Notes: generated by a model not told the origin, from the sequence alone. Counted from the first letter of the stretch, positions 44,977 to 53,572 are shown. The stretch is 64,000 bases of DNA from Fimenecus sp052298855 (GCA_052298855.1 DAVZXP010000003.1:62001-126000); one strand, 5' to 3'. A program made the numbers and translations.

Positions 44977-46034
44977 TATTTATCACCGTACATCTTTTTA
45001 TAGTAATCCTGATAAGCACCGCTTGTAACGTTCTTAACCCAATCCATATTGTCAAGATACCATTTGAGAGTTTTCTTGATACCAACCTCAAATGTTGTCT
45101 CGGGATACCAGCCGAGAGCGTCCTTAATCTTGGTCGGGTCAATGCCGTAACGACGGTCATGTCCCTTACGGTCTGTAACATACTTAATCATATGCTCGCC
45201 AACCTCGGGATCAACGTTTTCCTTGATATATTCGATAATTGTCTTAACGATAAAGATGTTCGGTCTTTCGTTGTGACCGCCGACATTGTAAACCTCGCCG
45301 TCAACACCGTCTCTGATAACCATATCGATAGCCTTGCAGTGATCCTCAACATAGAGCCAGTCACGAACCTGCATACCGTCACCGTAAACGGGAAGATCCT
45401 TATGAGCAAGAGTGTTGTTCATAATAAGCGGAATAAGCTTCTCGGGGAACTGATAAGGGCCGTAGTTGTTTGAGCAACGGGTAATGTTGATCGGGAATTT
45501 ATAGGTGTCATGGAAAGCCTTTACGAACATATCCGCAGAAGCCTTACTTGACGAATAGGGGCTGTGAGGGTCAAGCGGAGTTGTCTCCATAAAGTAGCCC
45601 TCTGCACCGAGTGTACCGTAAACCTCATCGGTTGAAACCTGAAGATACTTAACGCCGTCCTTGTACTCGTCGTCGCCTGTCTGCCATGCAACCTTAGCGC
45701 ATTGAAGCATATTTACTGTGCCGAGTACGTTTGTCTCAACGAAAATCTCGGGATTTGTGATACTTCTGTCAACGTGGCTTTCAGCAGCGAAGTTAACAAC
45801 ATAGTCAATATCATTCTCTTTGAAAATCTTTGAAATAGCCTCCCTGTCGCAAATGTCAGCCTGAACAAAAGAGTAGTTGGGATTGTTCTCAACGCTCTTG
45901 AGGTTTTCAAGGTTGCCTGCGTATGTAAGCTTGTCAACGTTGATGATTTTAACGTCATCATACTTGTTGAGCATATAGATTACAAAGTTTGAACCGATAA
46001 ATCCGGCACCGCCGGTTACAAGATAAGTTTTCAT
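44976..46034 (-). CDS. rfbB: dTDP-glucose 4,6-dehydratase
   Basis: 352-residue SDR enzyme. NAD-binding GGAGFIGSNF at residues 8-17, STDEVYG near residue 135 with the catalytic Thr-Asp-Glu, and the YxxxK in YSSSKASAD near residue 165. It converts dTDP-glucose to the 4-keto-6-deoxy sugar. It overlaps rfbD by four bases. Confidence 0.97.
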   Translation of the reverse strand: MKTYLVTGGAGFIGSNFVIYMLNKYDDVKIINVDKLTYAGNLENLKSVENNPNYSFVQADICDREAISKIFKENDIDYVVNFAAESHVDRSITNPEIFVETNVLGTVNMLQCAKVAWQTGDDEYKDGVKYLQVSTDEVYGTLGAEGYFMETTPLDPHSPYSSSKASADMFVKAFHDTYKFPINITRCSNNYGPYQFPEKLIPLIMNNTLAHKDLPVYGDGMQVRDWLYVEDHCKAIDMVIRDGVDGEVYNVGGHNERPNIFIVKTIIEYIKENVDPEVGEHMIKYVTDRKGHDRRYGIDPTKIKDALGWYPETTFEVGIKKTLKWYLDNMDWVKNVTSGAYQDYYKKMYGDK

Positions 46035-46939
46035 GAATTTTTCTCCATTTCGTCTAATTTTATAATATACTCTTGAAGTGCTGTATCCCAGTCACGCATT
46101 TCATTGCCGACTGTGCACTCAAGCATAAGATTTCTCAACGATGAATAAGCAGGTCTCGGTGCAGCCGACGGATATTTTGCCGAATATTCCTCGGAGGTGC
46201 ATTTTGCGACCGTTCCCTTACAGCCCGAAAGCTCCATAATTCTTGCCGCAAAATCTGCCCAACTGCATTCGCCCTCGCCCGTGCAATGATAAACTCCGTA
46301 CTCCTCTGTAAGAGCGAGCTTGAGAATATGATATGCAAGGTCATTTGCGTTTGTGGGATTGCCTCTCTGATCGTCAACAACCGTTGTAACGTCGTTCATA
46401 TTGCCGAGTCTTCGCATAGTCTTAACAAAGTTTTTACCGATAAGACCGTAGAGCCAAGCCGTTCTCAAAATGAAATATCTTGAACATTGCTCGCTGACAT
46501 ATTTTTCGCCGAGGAGTTTACTTTTACCGTAAACCGTGTTCGGACCTACCTCGTCCCACTCGCATCTCGGAGTGTTTCCGTCGCCTCTGAAAACGTAGTC
46601 GGTGGAAACGTGAACGAATTTTGCGCCGTATTTTTCACTTGCAACAGCAAGGTTTCTCGGACCTATCGCATTGACCTTCATTGCAGCTTCAAAATTGGTT
46701 TCGCAGCCGTCAACGTTTGTCATTGCCGCACAGTTGATGATAACATCGGGCTTTTCCCTCTCAACAAAGGAGCTTACAGCGGCAGCGTCGGTAATATCAA
46801 GATCCTCAACATCTACTGCGACAACCTCACAGCCTTTGTATGCGTCACTTATTTTGCCGATACCCGCTTCGCCCGTTTTAAGCATTTGAGAAAGCTCGTT
46901 TCCCAACTGACCGTGCGAGCCCGTAATCAGTATTTTCAT
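46031..46939 (-). CDS. rfbD: dTDP-4-dehydrorhamnose reductase
   Basis: 302 residues, final step to dTDP-L-rhamnose. KILITGSHGQLGNEL at the start, STDYVFRGD near residue 122, and VYGKSKLLGE with the catalytic Tyr and Lys near residue 145 are as expected. Between rfbA and rfbB in a compact block. Confidence 0.96.
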   Translation of the reverse strand: MKILITGSHGQLGNELSQMLKTGEAGIGKISDAYKGCEVVAVDVEDLDITDAAAVSSFVEREKPDVIINCAAMTNVDGCETNFEAAMKVNAIGPRNLAVASEKYGAKFVHVSTDYVFRGDGNTPRCEWDEVGPNTVYGKSKLLGEKYVSEQCSRYFILRTAWLYGLIGKNFVKTMRRLGNMNDVTTVVDDQRGNPTNANDLAYHILKLALTEEYGVYHCTGEGECSWADFAARIMELSGCKGTVAKCTSEEYSAKYPSAAPRPAYSSLRNLMLECTVGNEMRDWDTALQEYIIKLDEMEKNS

Positions 46940-46969
46940 ATTTTATATTCCTCCCGAAATAGACCTTAA

Positions 46970-47845
46970 TCAGTCCGTTTCCTTTCCTGCAAGCTTGTAA
47001 AGGTACTGACCGTATTCGGTAGTTTTAAGCTTATCAGCCTGCGAAAGAAGCTGTTCCTTATTTATAAAGCCGTTATTGTAAGCAATTTCCTCAAGGCAAG
47101 CGACATAAAGTCCCTGTCTTGTCTGAACCGCCTCGATAAAGTTAGCGGCGTCAAGCATTGCCCTGTGAGTACCCGTATCAAGCCAAGCCATACCTCTGCC
47201 GAAGAGCTCGACCTTCAATGTGCCTCTTCTCAAATATTCGTTGTTAATCGAAGTGATTTCGATTTCGCCTCTTGCCGAGGGCTTAACGTTCTTTGCAATT
47301 TCAATTACATCGTTATCATAGAAATAAAGTCCCGGAACAGCGTAGTTTGACTTCGGATGCTCGGGCTTCTCCTCGATTGAGAGAACATTCCAATCCTTAT
47401 CGTATTCAACAACGCCGAATGCTGTGGGGTTGCTTACATGATAACCGAAAATCGTTGCGCCCGACTCCCTTGCGCTTGCTCTCGCAAGTCTTTCGGAAAA
47501 GCCGTAGCCGTAGAATATATTGTCGCCGAGGACAAGGCAAACGCTGTCGTCGCCGATAAACTTCTCGCCGATTATAAATGCGTCGGCAAGTCCTCTCGGC
47601 TTATCCTGAACGGCATATTCAATATGCATACCAAGCTGTGAGCCGTCGCCGAAAAGCTCCTCGTAGCAGGGAAGATCACGGGGTGTTGAAATAATAAGAA
47701 CATCCTTGATCTTTGCGAGCATAAGAGTTGACATCGGATAATAGATCATCGGCTTGTCATAGACTGTCAAAATCTGCTTTGACACTGCAAGAGTTGACGG
47801 ATAGAGCCTTGTGCCTGCACCGCCTGCAAGAATAATACCTTTCAT
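46970..47845 (-). CDS. rfbA: Glucose-1-phosphate thymidylyltransferase
   Basis: 291 residues, first step of dTDP-rhamnose synthesis. KGIILAGGAGTRLYPSTLAV at the N-terminus is the nucleotidyltransferase signature, with DKPMIYYP near residue 31, LVLGDNIFYG near residue 105 and WLDTGTH near residue 220. Second gene of the operon, 38 bases after the LCP gene. Confidence 0.97.
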   Translation of the reverse strand: MKGIILAGGAGTRLYPSTLAVSKQILTVYDKPMIYYPMSTLMLAKIKDVLIISTPRDLPCYEELFGDGSQLGMHIEYAVQDKPRGLADAFIIGEKFIGDDSVCLVLGDNIFYGYGFSERLARASARESGATIFGYHVSNPTAFGVVEYDKDWNVLSIEEKPEHPKSNYAVPGLYFYDNDVIEIAKNVKPSARGEIEITSINNEYLRRGTLKVELFGRGMAWLDTGTHRAMLDAANFIEAVQTRQGLYVACLEEIAYNNGFINKEQLLSQADKLKTTEYGQYLYKLAGKETD

Positions 47846-47883
47846 ATTCTTTCCTCCAAAAATATTGTTTAATATATTGTTGT

Positions 47884-49215
47884 TTATGCTGCATCGCCGA
47901 TTGACTCGGGATTTGTGGTCTCGGGCGTCGGCTTTGTTGTGGTTTCGGGTGCAGGTGCCTGCGTCACGGGAACCGGAGAGGTTGTGATAACGGGCTTCTG
48001 CGCTGCCGTCTCGGTGTTATCTGCCGGAACGGGCTTTTTTGTTGCGGTAACAGCCTTCTTCGTGGCTGTCGCCGCCTTTGTGGCAGGCTCATTTTTAGAC
48101 TGCTTCTTTGTCGTCCTCTCGGACTCGGGTATCGGCTCTCCGTAAAGGAACATATGAATTCTGTCGGAAGCGGCGTCAAGGTCATATCTCCAAACCCATG
48201 CGCCCTCATATTTTCCGCCGATTGCGTTATCAGGCTCGCCGGGGACTGTAATTGTTTCGATTGTAACGTCCTCATTGATAAGCGGAACAAGGCTCATAAT
48301 CTCACTGAAGGGAACCGAGGTCTCGCAAAGCGACATCATTGTCTTAACAACCTCCGCATACTTTGAGGGGCTGACCTTTCTCGCCTGAGTGAGAAGAGCG
48401 TTTATAACCATCTTTTGTCTGTTTGAACGTGCGTCGTCGGAGTCCTGCTTACGAAGTCGGCAGAAAATAACCGCCTGATCGCCGTCAAGATGAACCTGTC
48501 CGTAATTCTTAACAAGCGCCGCACCTCTCTGTGCGTTGGGGTCTCCGTAAAGAGCCTCCTGATTTATCTGATTCATCTCAGACTCGGTAATTTCAATGTC
48601 TATACCGCCGAGAATGTTTATGGCGTCTGCAAGCTTATGCATATTTATTGTCGCATAATCGGTAATATTCATATTGAAATTTTCGTTTATCGTCTTAATC
48701 GCAAGCGGGGCGCCGCCGAACGAATAAGCATGTGTGATTTTCTGATTTTTGTGACCGTCAATAGCAACATAGCTGTCCCTCAGGATAGAAACGAGCTTGA
48801 CGCTCTTGTTCTTTGCGTCAATGCTGACGATCATAATAGTATCGCTCAAGCCCTTAAAGGAGTCTGCGTCTCTTGTGTCAACACCGAAAACAGCAACGTT
48901 GAACACGTCCGTTTTACCGTATTTGTTTTCGATTTCATCCGAAACGCCCAAGTCCTCTCGGCTTATGTTGGTGGTAAAGCCGTTGTACACGCCGTAAACA
49001 GTTGCAAGAGCGATAAGAGCCAACAAAACTATAACGCACACAACAATAATGACAACCCTCTGCCATTTTTTGAGAGCCATCCATTTTTGTTTGAACTTAG
49101 AGTCCTTTTTAGGTTTTTTATCTTTACCCTTTTCAGACCTTTTCTTTTTGGGTTTATTATCCTTTGCTTCGGCAACAAATTCTATATCTTCGAAATCCCT
49201 CTTATTATCTGACAT
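47884..49215 (-). CDS. LytR-CpsA-Psr family wall polymer ligase
   Basis: 443 residues: a strongly basic cytoplasmic N-terminus rich in Lys, one membrane helix at about 54-78 (VVIIVVCVIVLLALIALAT), then the LCP domain with VAVFGVDTRD near residue 108, SLRDSYVAI-like SILRDSYVAIDG near residue 143 and FCRLRKQDSDDARSNRQKM near residue 245. LCP enzymes move lipid-linked polysaccharide to peptidoglycan. The last 75 residues are a Thr/Pro/Ala/Lys-rich low-complexity tail. First gene of an operon that then makes dTDP-rhamnose. Confidence 0.93.
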   Translation of the reverse strand: MSDNKRDFEDIEFVAEAKDNKPKKKRSEKGKDKKPKKDSKFKQKWMALKKWQRVVIIVVCVIVLLALIALATVYGVYNGFTTNISREDLGVSDEIENKYGKTDVFNVAVFGVDTRDADSFKGLSDTIMIVSIDAKNKSVKLVSILRDSYVAIDGHKNQKITHAYSFGGAPLAIKTINENFNMNITDYATINMHKLADAINILGGIDIEITESEMNQINQEALYGDPNAQRGAALVKNYGQVHLDGDQAVIFCRLRKQDSDDARSNRQKMVINALLTQARKVSPSKYAEVVKTMMSLCETSVPFSEIMSLVPLINEDVTIETITVPGEPDNAIGGKYEGAWVWRYDLDAASDRIHMFLYGEPIPESERTTKKQSKNEPATKAATATKKAVTATKKPVPADNTETAAQKPVITTSPVPVTQAPAPETTTKPTPETTNPESIGDAA

Positions 49216-49277
49216 CTACATACCTCACATATAAAATACGCAAAAGCGCACACAAAAAATCTATTTTATTACTTTGG

Positions 49278-49306
49278 ATTATACTATAATTTACGCCGTG
49301 TGTCAA
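49278..49306 (-). promoter_or_regulatory. Promoter of the LCP-rhamnose operon
   Basis: Perfect TTGACA (49301-49306) and TATAAT (49278-49283) with a 17-base spacer, about 60 bases before the LCP start. It should drive all eight genes down to the terminator at 42.1 kb. Confidence 0.92.
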
Positions 49307-49376
49307 TGAAAATACAAAGGCTTCTGAGTGTATTTTGACGAATAATAATCTGTAAATTTATTTAATGTAAAAAAAC

Positions 49377-49405
49377 ATAAAAAAGCGGCAGTCTCCTGCC
49401 GCTTT
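49377..49405 (-). terminator. Terminator after the Na/Ca exchanger gene
   Basis: On the minus strand AAAGCGGCAG pairs with CTGCCGCTTT around GAGA and is followed by TTTATGTTTTTTT. Confidence 0.92.
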
Positions 49406-49415
49406 GGTTTTATAT

Positions 49416-50447
49416 TCAGAAAGGAAGATATCCCATTGACGAGTTGGTAACAAGCACGGCAACGTAGCCGATATAAAGGCAAACCATCAAAGCGCCCTGC
49501 CAACGGTTGAGCTTTTTGGTAATGATTGTCGGTACAATCGCAATAAATGCAACCGCAAGGCATACGAAAACATCAAGATAAGCCGACTGCTTACCGATTT
49601 CAAGCGTACCGTTTGAGATGAATGCGCATACGGGGAGAATGAGCGTAATATCGATTATATTAGCACCGATAATGTTACCGATTGAAAGCTCGGACTGCTT
49701 CTTTGCAATAGCCGTAATCGTCGTAACAAGCTCGGGAAGCGATGTTCCGACAGCGATAATCGTAACGCCGATAATAGCCTCGGATACGCCGAGTCCTCTT
49801 GCGATAATCGTGCCGTCGTCGACGAGCAAATCAGCACCGATAACAATTCCCAATGCACCTAAAACGAACTTGAAGACATTTACAAAAATGCTCTTGCCGT
49901 TTACCTCGGGCTTTTCGTCGTCCTTGCTTTCGCTGAGTGAGCTTTTGCCCTGAAGAATGTTCTCAAGCATAAACACGGCAAATATAATTATCATTATAAC
50001 GCTCTGTGCGGTTGTAAGGCTGAGATTGTCGATAAACAGCGCAAGTGCAGCTACCGCAGCAATCATAAGCGTTCCCTTAAACGCAACCTCTTTCCTCTTG
50101 ACGAGGGCAGGCATACAGAGTATCGAAACACTCATTATAAGTCCGATATTGGCAGTAACCGAGCCGACAGCGTTGCCGACAGCCATATCGTTCTGTCCCT
50201 TTGCCGCAGCAATTACAGATACTATCATTTCGGGGAGAGTCGTCGCAAAGCTTACTACCGTAGCGCCGATAATAAACTTCGGAATACCCGTAGCCTCTGC
50301 AATCCAGGTCGCAGCGTCAACAAAAATATCTCCGCCCTTAACTATAAGAACAAGTCCGATGATAAACATTATTACAACGTAAATCATATTATCCGAGGGG
50401 ACAGAGAGCAATGAAGCCAATGCGCTTGATATGTTCATTAAAAACAC
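49416..50447 (-). CDS. Calcium/sodium antiporter, YrbG family
   Basis: 343 residues, about ten membrane helices in two similar halves. Each half has the exchanger alpha repeat: GATVVSFATTLPEMIVSVIA near residue 62 and GVTIIAVGTSLPELVTTITA near residue 225, with the ion-binding Glu/Asp residues. A hydrophilic loop near residue 165 joins the halves. The GTG at 50447 has AGGA seven bases before it; an ATG at 50438 with GGTG before it is the alternative. Expression from its own promoter and terminator. Probably controls cytosolic calcium using the sodium gradient. Confidence 0.9.
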   Translation of the reverse strand: MFLMNISSALASLLSVPSDNMIYVVIMFIIGLVLIVKGGDIFVDAATWIAEATGIPKFIIGATVVSFATTLPEMIVSVIAAAKGQNDMAVGNAVGSVTANIGLIMSVSILCMPALVKRKEVAFKGTLMIAAVAALALFIDNLSLTTAQSVIMIIIFAVFMLENILQGKSSLSESKDDEKPEVNGKSIFVNVFKFVLGALGIVIGADLLVDDGTIIARGLGVSEAIIGVTIIAVGTSLPELVTTITAIAKKQSELSIGNIIGANIIDITLILPVCAFISNGTLEIGKQSAYLDVFVCLAVAFIAIVPTIITKKLNRWQGALMVCLYIGYVAVLVTNSSMGYLPF

Positions 50448-50478
50448 CGTCTTTTCCTAATTTTATAGCAACCTGACT

Positions 50479-50506
50479 ATTTTAACATAAATATTTTTTT
50501 AGTCAA
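50479..50506 (-). promoter_or_regulatory. Promoter of the Na/Ca exchanger gene
   Basis: TTGACT (50501-50506) and TAAAAT (50479-50484) with a 16-base spacer, about 35 bases before the start. Divergent from glnA. Confidence 0.75.
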
Positions 50507-50548
50507 TATGCATTTGAATTTATCGGTTGTGCATTTACATATATTCCG

Positions 50549-50577
50549 TTGACAAAATACAATTATATCGTTATAAT
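50549..50577 (+). promoter_or_regulatory. glnA promoter
   Basis: Perfect TTGACA (50549-50554) and TATAAT (50572-50577) with a 17-base spacer, 65 bases before the start. The AT-rich segment over the -10 contains an inverted repeat (AATTATA/TATAATT), but no clear GlnR site. Confidence 0.92.
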
Positions 50578-50642
50578 TGTATATATTATTATGGCGTAGT
50601 ATCGACGGATATTGCCATGTTTTTCATTAAAGGAGCAACGCA

Positions 50643-51965
50643 ATGGGTTACACCAAAGAAGACATTTTAAGAATTGCAGAAGAAAAAGACGTTAGATTTG
50701 TCAGACTTCAGTTTATTGATATTTTCGGACAGATAAAAAACGTTGCCATCACAAGAAGTCAGCTTGAAAAGGCTCTCGATAATAAGTGTATGTTCGACGG
50801 CTCTTCCATAGAAGGCTTTGTAAGAATTAACGAGTCGGATATGTATTTGCGCCCCGACTATGACTCTTTCGTAATTTTGCCGTGGAAAGACAGAACCGCA
50901 AGGCTTATTTGCGACGTTTACCGTACCGACGGCGTTACACCGTTCCTCGGCGACCCGAGAAACGTATTGAAAAAGGTTATGAAAGAGGCTGCCGATATGG
51001 GCTTTACCTTTAATGTAGGCCCCGAGTGCGAATTTTTCCTCTTCCAGCTTGACGACGAGGGAAATCCCACCACTCAAACAGGCGACGTCGCAGGCTATTT
51101 CGATATGGGTCCTGCCGATCAGGGCGAGCAGTGCAGAAGAGATATTTGTATGTGCCTTGAGGAGATGGGCTTTGAAATCGAAGCTTCTCACCACGAATGT
51201 GCCGAGGGACAGCACGAAATCGACTTCAAGTTTGACGAGGCTCTTAAAACCGCCGACAATGTAATAACCTTTAAGCACGTTGTTAAAACATATGCACGCC
51301 GTCACGGTCTTCACGCAACCTTTATGCCCAAGCCCGTTTACGGAATTTGCGGCTCGGGTATGCATACAAATATGTCGCTTATGAAGGACGGTAAAAACGC
51401 ATTTTACGACCCCGACAAGCAGTACGGTCTTTCCGATACGGCATTGCACTTTATCGCAGGCGTTCTCGCTCACATAAAGGGAATTACAGCGGTTGCAAAT
51501 CCGCTTGTCAACTCATACAAGAGGCTTGTTCCCGGCTACGAAGCACCAGTATACATTGCGTGGTCAGCTTCAAACCGTTCAACGCTTATCAGAATTCCCA
51601 CCGCAAGAGGTATGGGAACAAGAGTTGAGCTCCGTTCTCCCGACCCTGCCTGCAACCCCTATCTTGAAATGGCTCTTTGCCTCGCAGCAGGTCTTGACGG
51701 CATTAAAAGAGGACTTATACCCCCCGAAAGCACCTCGAAGAACATTTATGAAATGACGGCGGAAGAGCTCAAGGCTGACGGAATTGACAATCTTCCCTCA
51801 ACGCTTGAGGACGCTATGTATGAATTTGCAAGCGATCCGTTTATCAAAGAGGCTCTCGGCGAGCATGTGTACGAAAAGTACCTCGAGGGTAAGCTCCGTG
51901 AGTGGAAGCAGTATCAAATGTGCGTAACCGATTGGGAGGTTAAGCGCTATCTCCCGAAGTATTGA
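50643..51965 (+). CDS. glnA: Glutamine synthetase, type I
   Basis: 440 residues, the short GSI-alpha length typical of Firmicutes and lacking the insertion of GSI-beta. FDGSSIEGF near residue 51, GPECEFFLF near residue 127, GSGMHTNMS near residue 238, and NPLVNSYKRLVPGYEAP near residue 285 are intact. It makes glutamine from glutamate and ammonia. AAGGAG precedes the ATG by eight bases. No glnR, glnB or nitrogen sensor is adjacent. Single-gene unit with its own strong promoter and terminator. Confidence 0.97.
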   Translation: MGYTKEDILRIAEEKDVRFVRLQFIDIFGQIKNVAITRSQLEKALDNKCMFDGSSIEGFVRINESDMYLRPDYDSFVILPWKDRTARLICDVYRTDGVTPFLGDPRNVLKKVMKEAADMGFTFNVGPECEFFLFQLDDEGNPTTQTGDVAGYFDMGPADQGEQCRRDICMCLEEMGFEIEASHHECAEGQHEIDFKFDEALKTADNVITFKHVVKTYARRHGLHATFMPKPVYGICGSGMHTNMSLMKDGKNAFYDPDKQYGLSDTALHFIAGVLAHIKGITAVANPLVNSYKRLVPGYEAPVYIAWSASNRSTLIRIPTARGMGTRVELRSPDPACNPYLEMALCLAAGLDGIKRGLIPPESTSKNIYEMTAEELKADGIDNLPSTLEDAMYEFASDPFIKEALGEHVYEKYLEGKLREWKQYQMCVTDWEVKRYLPKY

Positions 51966-51988
51966 TGAAATGAATAATTAAATCAAAA

Positions 51989-52022
51989 GACGGGCAGGAA
52001 AATTCCTGCCCGTTCGTTTTTC
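51989..52022. terminator. glnA terminator, also usable from the minus strand
   Basis: GACGGGCAGGAA pairs with TTCCTGCCCGTT, followed by CGTTTTTC on the plus strand; on the minus strand CTTTTGATTTAATT follows. It ends the convergent glnA and DUF2089 transcripts. Confidence 0.9.
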
Positions 52023-52023
52023 A

Positions 52024-52098
52024 TCAATAATCATTATCAAAAAACAGCTTATATACAAAACGAAGAATAAAAATAATAATCAAAAGGAATAAAGACAT
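52024..52098 (-). CDS. 24-residue membrane peptide coupled to the DUF2089 gene
   Basis: A very short reading frame begins at an ATG overlapping the last base of the DUF2089 stop (TAATG). It encodes 24 residues, MSLFLLIIIFILRFVYKL then FFDNDY: one hydrophobic helix, two basic residues and an acidic end. AGGAG lies 12 bases upstream (52111-52115), and re-initiation after the stop is also possible. It ends with two stop codons, just before the terminator. No family is known to me; small single-helix peptides beside regulators are sometimes membrane sensors or partners. It could be chance, but the overlap, site and composition favour a gene. Confidence 0.5.
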   Translation of the reverse strand: MSLFLLIIIFILRFVYKLFFDNDY

Positions 52099-52853
52099 TA
52101 TCTTAACTTGCTCCTGTAAGACGCAGTAAGCACCAACTCGCCGTTTGTATTTCTTGCAATATCCGCCCAATCGAGAATTGACGCAATTACAAAAACAGGG
52201 TCAATGACAGACTCACCTTTTTTCCTTCCCCACGCTTTTGCAAGAGCACCTACGACCGTTGTTTCGTCACATTCCGAATCGCCGAATTTATAGTTTCTGC
52301 CGTTACCCTTTCTTGCGTGACCGTTTTGTGATACAAGCAAATCGACAACAGCATCAAAAAGGTCATAAGTAAAGGTCACATTTGTCGGGAGCTTATTGCT
52401 TGAAAACGAATTGCCGTCACTGTTCGCCCACACCTCACACGGCAATCCTCTGAGGGTATAAACAGTTACTCTGCCGCCGTTTTCTTTGAGCTTTTTCTTT
52501 ATTATTTCCGATGCTTTAACGCTGTTTTCATCAAAGTACAAGTTATCCATTTCAATTTCCTCTGGTATTGTAAAAATATTTTCATCAGGCTCTGCCAAGC
52601 CGAGATTTACCAATAATGTATCGAGCTTTTTTTTAGCATACGGATAAGAAATTCCCATTTCTTCCTGCAACGATTTCAAGCTACCTTTATTTTTCAAAAA
52701 GCAAATCAGAAATTTATAATCATCCTCCGACAATAAATCAAATTCTGACAGCTTAAAATCATTACGAAGCTCCAATCCGCAATCAGCACATTTTAACGCA
52801 CAAATTTTTAATTCCCCGTGACATACAGGACATTCAGCAATAAGCTTGCTCAT
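52098..52853 (-). CDS. DUF2089-type zinc-ribbon and helix-turn-helix protein
   Basis: About 251 residues. An N-terminal zinc ribbon with CPVC and CADC is followed by a helix-turn-helix region at about 38-80 (LLSEDDYKFLICFLKNKGSL, then LQEEMGISYPYAKKKLD), as in DUF2089 proteins. The C-terminal 150 residues (DDFDAVVDLL-like LFDAVVDLLVSQNGHARKGN and WADIARNT) are an added domain I do not recognise. The ATG at 52853 has AAAGGAG nine bases before it; the one at 52862 overlaps that site. Likely a DNA-binding regulator. It has a consensus promoter and is translationally linked to a 24-residue peptide. Confidence 0.78.
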   Translation of the reverse strand: MSKLIAECPVCHGELKICALKCADCGLELRNDFKLSEFDLLSEDDYKFLICFLKNKGSLKSLQEEMGISYPYAKKKLDTLLVNLGLAEPDENIFTIPEEIEMDNLYFDENSVKASEIIKKKLKENGGRVTVYTLRGLPCEVWANSDGNSFSSNKLPTNVTFTYDLFDAVVDLLVSQNGHARKGNGRNYKFGDSECDETTVVGALAKAWGRKKGESVIDPVFVIASILDWADIARNTNGELVLTASYRSKLR

Positions 52854-52875
52854 TTCAATCATCTCCTTTACTTAT

Positions 52876-52904
52876 GTTATAACATATATTTACTGACTTG
52901 TCAA
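52876..52904 (-). promoter_or_regulatory. Promoter of the DUF2089 gene
   Basis: TTGACA (52899-52904) and TATAAC (52876-52881) with a 17-base spacer; the -10 lies within the palindrome ATGTTATAACAT, a possible operator. Confidence 0.85.
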
Positions 52905-52998
52905 TATAGTATTTAATATTTTTTATTACTATTTACGATATATGTGCTTTTTATTGTTACAGTAGCCGTATACAACCCCTCAAGCATAATTTCTCAGC

Positions 52999-53025
52999 GT
53001 AGGGCGGTGGCTTGCTGCCGCCGAG
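52999..53025 (+). repeat. Dispersed palindromic repeat type A, copy 1
   Basis: 27 bases with core GTAGGGCGGTGGCTTGCT and GCCGCC able to pair with GGCGG. An inverted copy differing at one base is at 53658-53684. The first element of a gene-free, repeat-rich stretch running to about 53.9 kb. Confidence 0.75.
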
Positions 53026-53082
53026 GAAACCAACGAACATATAACTGTTATCGGGTGTTATCAAATTGAAAAATATATTGAA

Positions 53083-53110
53083 CCGTAGGGACAACCCTTG
53101 CGGTTGTCCG
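53083..53110 (+). repeat. Dispersed palindromic repeat type B, copy 1
   Basis: 28 bases starting CCGTAGGGACAACC and able to fold through GACAACC/GGTTGTC. Exact inverted copies lie at 53573-53600 and 53868-53895. Confidence 0.85.
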
Positions 53111-53139
53111 TCGGCTCGGTTATACATCAAATTTATTGC

Positions 53140-53166
53140 GGACAGGGGCGAGCCCTGTCCCTACGG
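53140..53166 (+). repeat. Palindromic repeat type C
   Basis: GGACAGGG and CCCTGTCC form a hairpin around GCGAG, followed by CTACGG, the same edge seen in types B, D and E. A related member of the same repeat group. Confidence 0.7.
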
Positions 53167-53202
53167 TCGCATATTAAATTAAAATTTATATTAAACATTC
53201 CG

Positions 53203-53325
53203 CTCCATCTGACGAGGGAGCTGTTGAGCGTAGCGAAACTGAGGGAGAGAAAGCAATTATAATCAAACTTTCGTTATCTCTCCTTCCGTCACGCCTACGG
53301 CGTGCCACCTTCCTCGTCAGAGGAA
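53203..53325. mobile_element. MITE-like element 1, about 123 bp
   Basis: Imperfect terminal inverted repeats CTCCATCTGACGAGG and, inverted, CTTCCTCTGACGAGG (13 of 15 match) enclose an interior with its own hairpins, such as TCACGCCTACGGCGTG. It has no coding capacity. The ends and interior match the look of small non-autonomous elements common in gut Clostridia genomes. No target duplication was clear. Confidence 0.6.
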
Positions 53326-53373
53326 GGCATAATGTCTCGTACGATTGAAAATGGCATTAAAATCCACGCACAA

Positions 53374-53400
53374 CCCGTAGGGGCGACCTGCGGTCGCCTG
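53374..53400 (+). repeat. Palindromic repeat type D
   Basis: CCCGTAGGGGCGACC followed by TGCGGTCGCCT; GGCGACC pairs with GGTCGCC. Same CCGTAGGG edge as type B. Confidence 0.7.
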
Positions 53401-53425
53401 ACAATTTCATCTGACAATTAAAATA

Positions 53426-53449
53426 GGCGAACACAGTTCGCCCCTACGG
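53426..53449 (+). repeat. Palindromic repeat type E
   Basis: GGCGAACACAGTTCGCC forms a hairpin and is followed by CCTACGG, so it is an inverted member of the same group as type D. Confidence 0.7.
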
Positions 53450-53572
53450 TATAATATAAAAATATAATTTTTTGTAACCGTTGATTTGTTGTGATTTAAC
53501 GGCGACCGCAGTGTGTAGTGTAATAAGATAGTATACAGGTTGTGTAAGGACATAGTATACAGTTTTGAAAAG

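Noticed and set aside
48490..49212. 240-residue plus-strand frame opposite the LCP gene
   Set aside because: It is a shadow of the LCP gene, with no family features and no ribosome-binding site.
50667..51473. 268-residue minus-strand frame opposite glnA
   Set aside because: A shadow of glnA; composition is rich in Cys and His as expected from antisense reading of a conserved gene.
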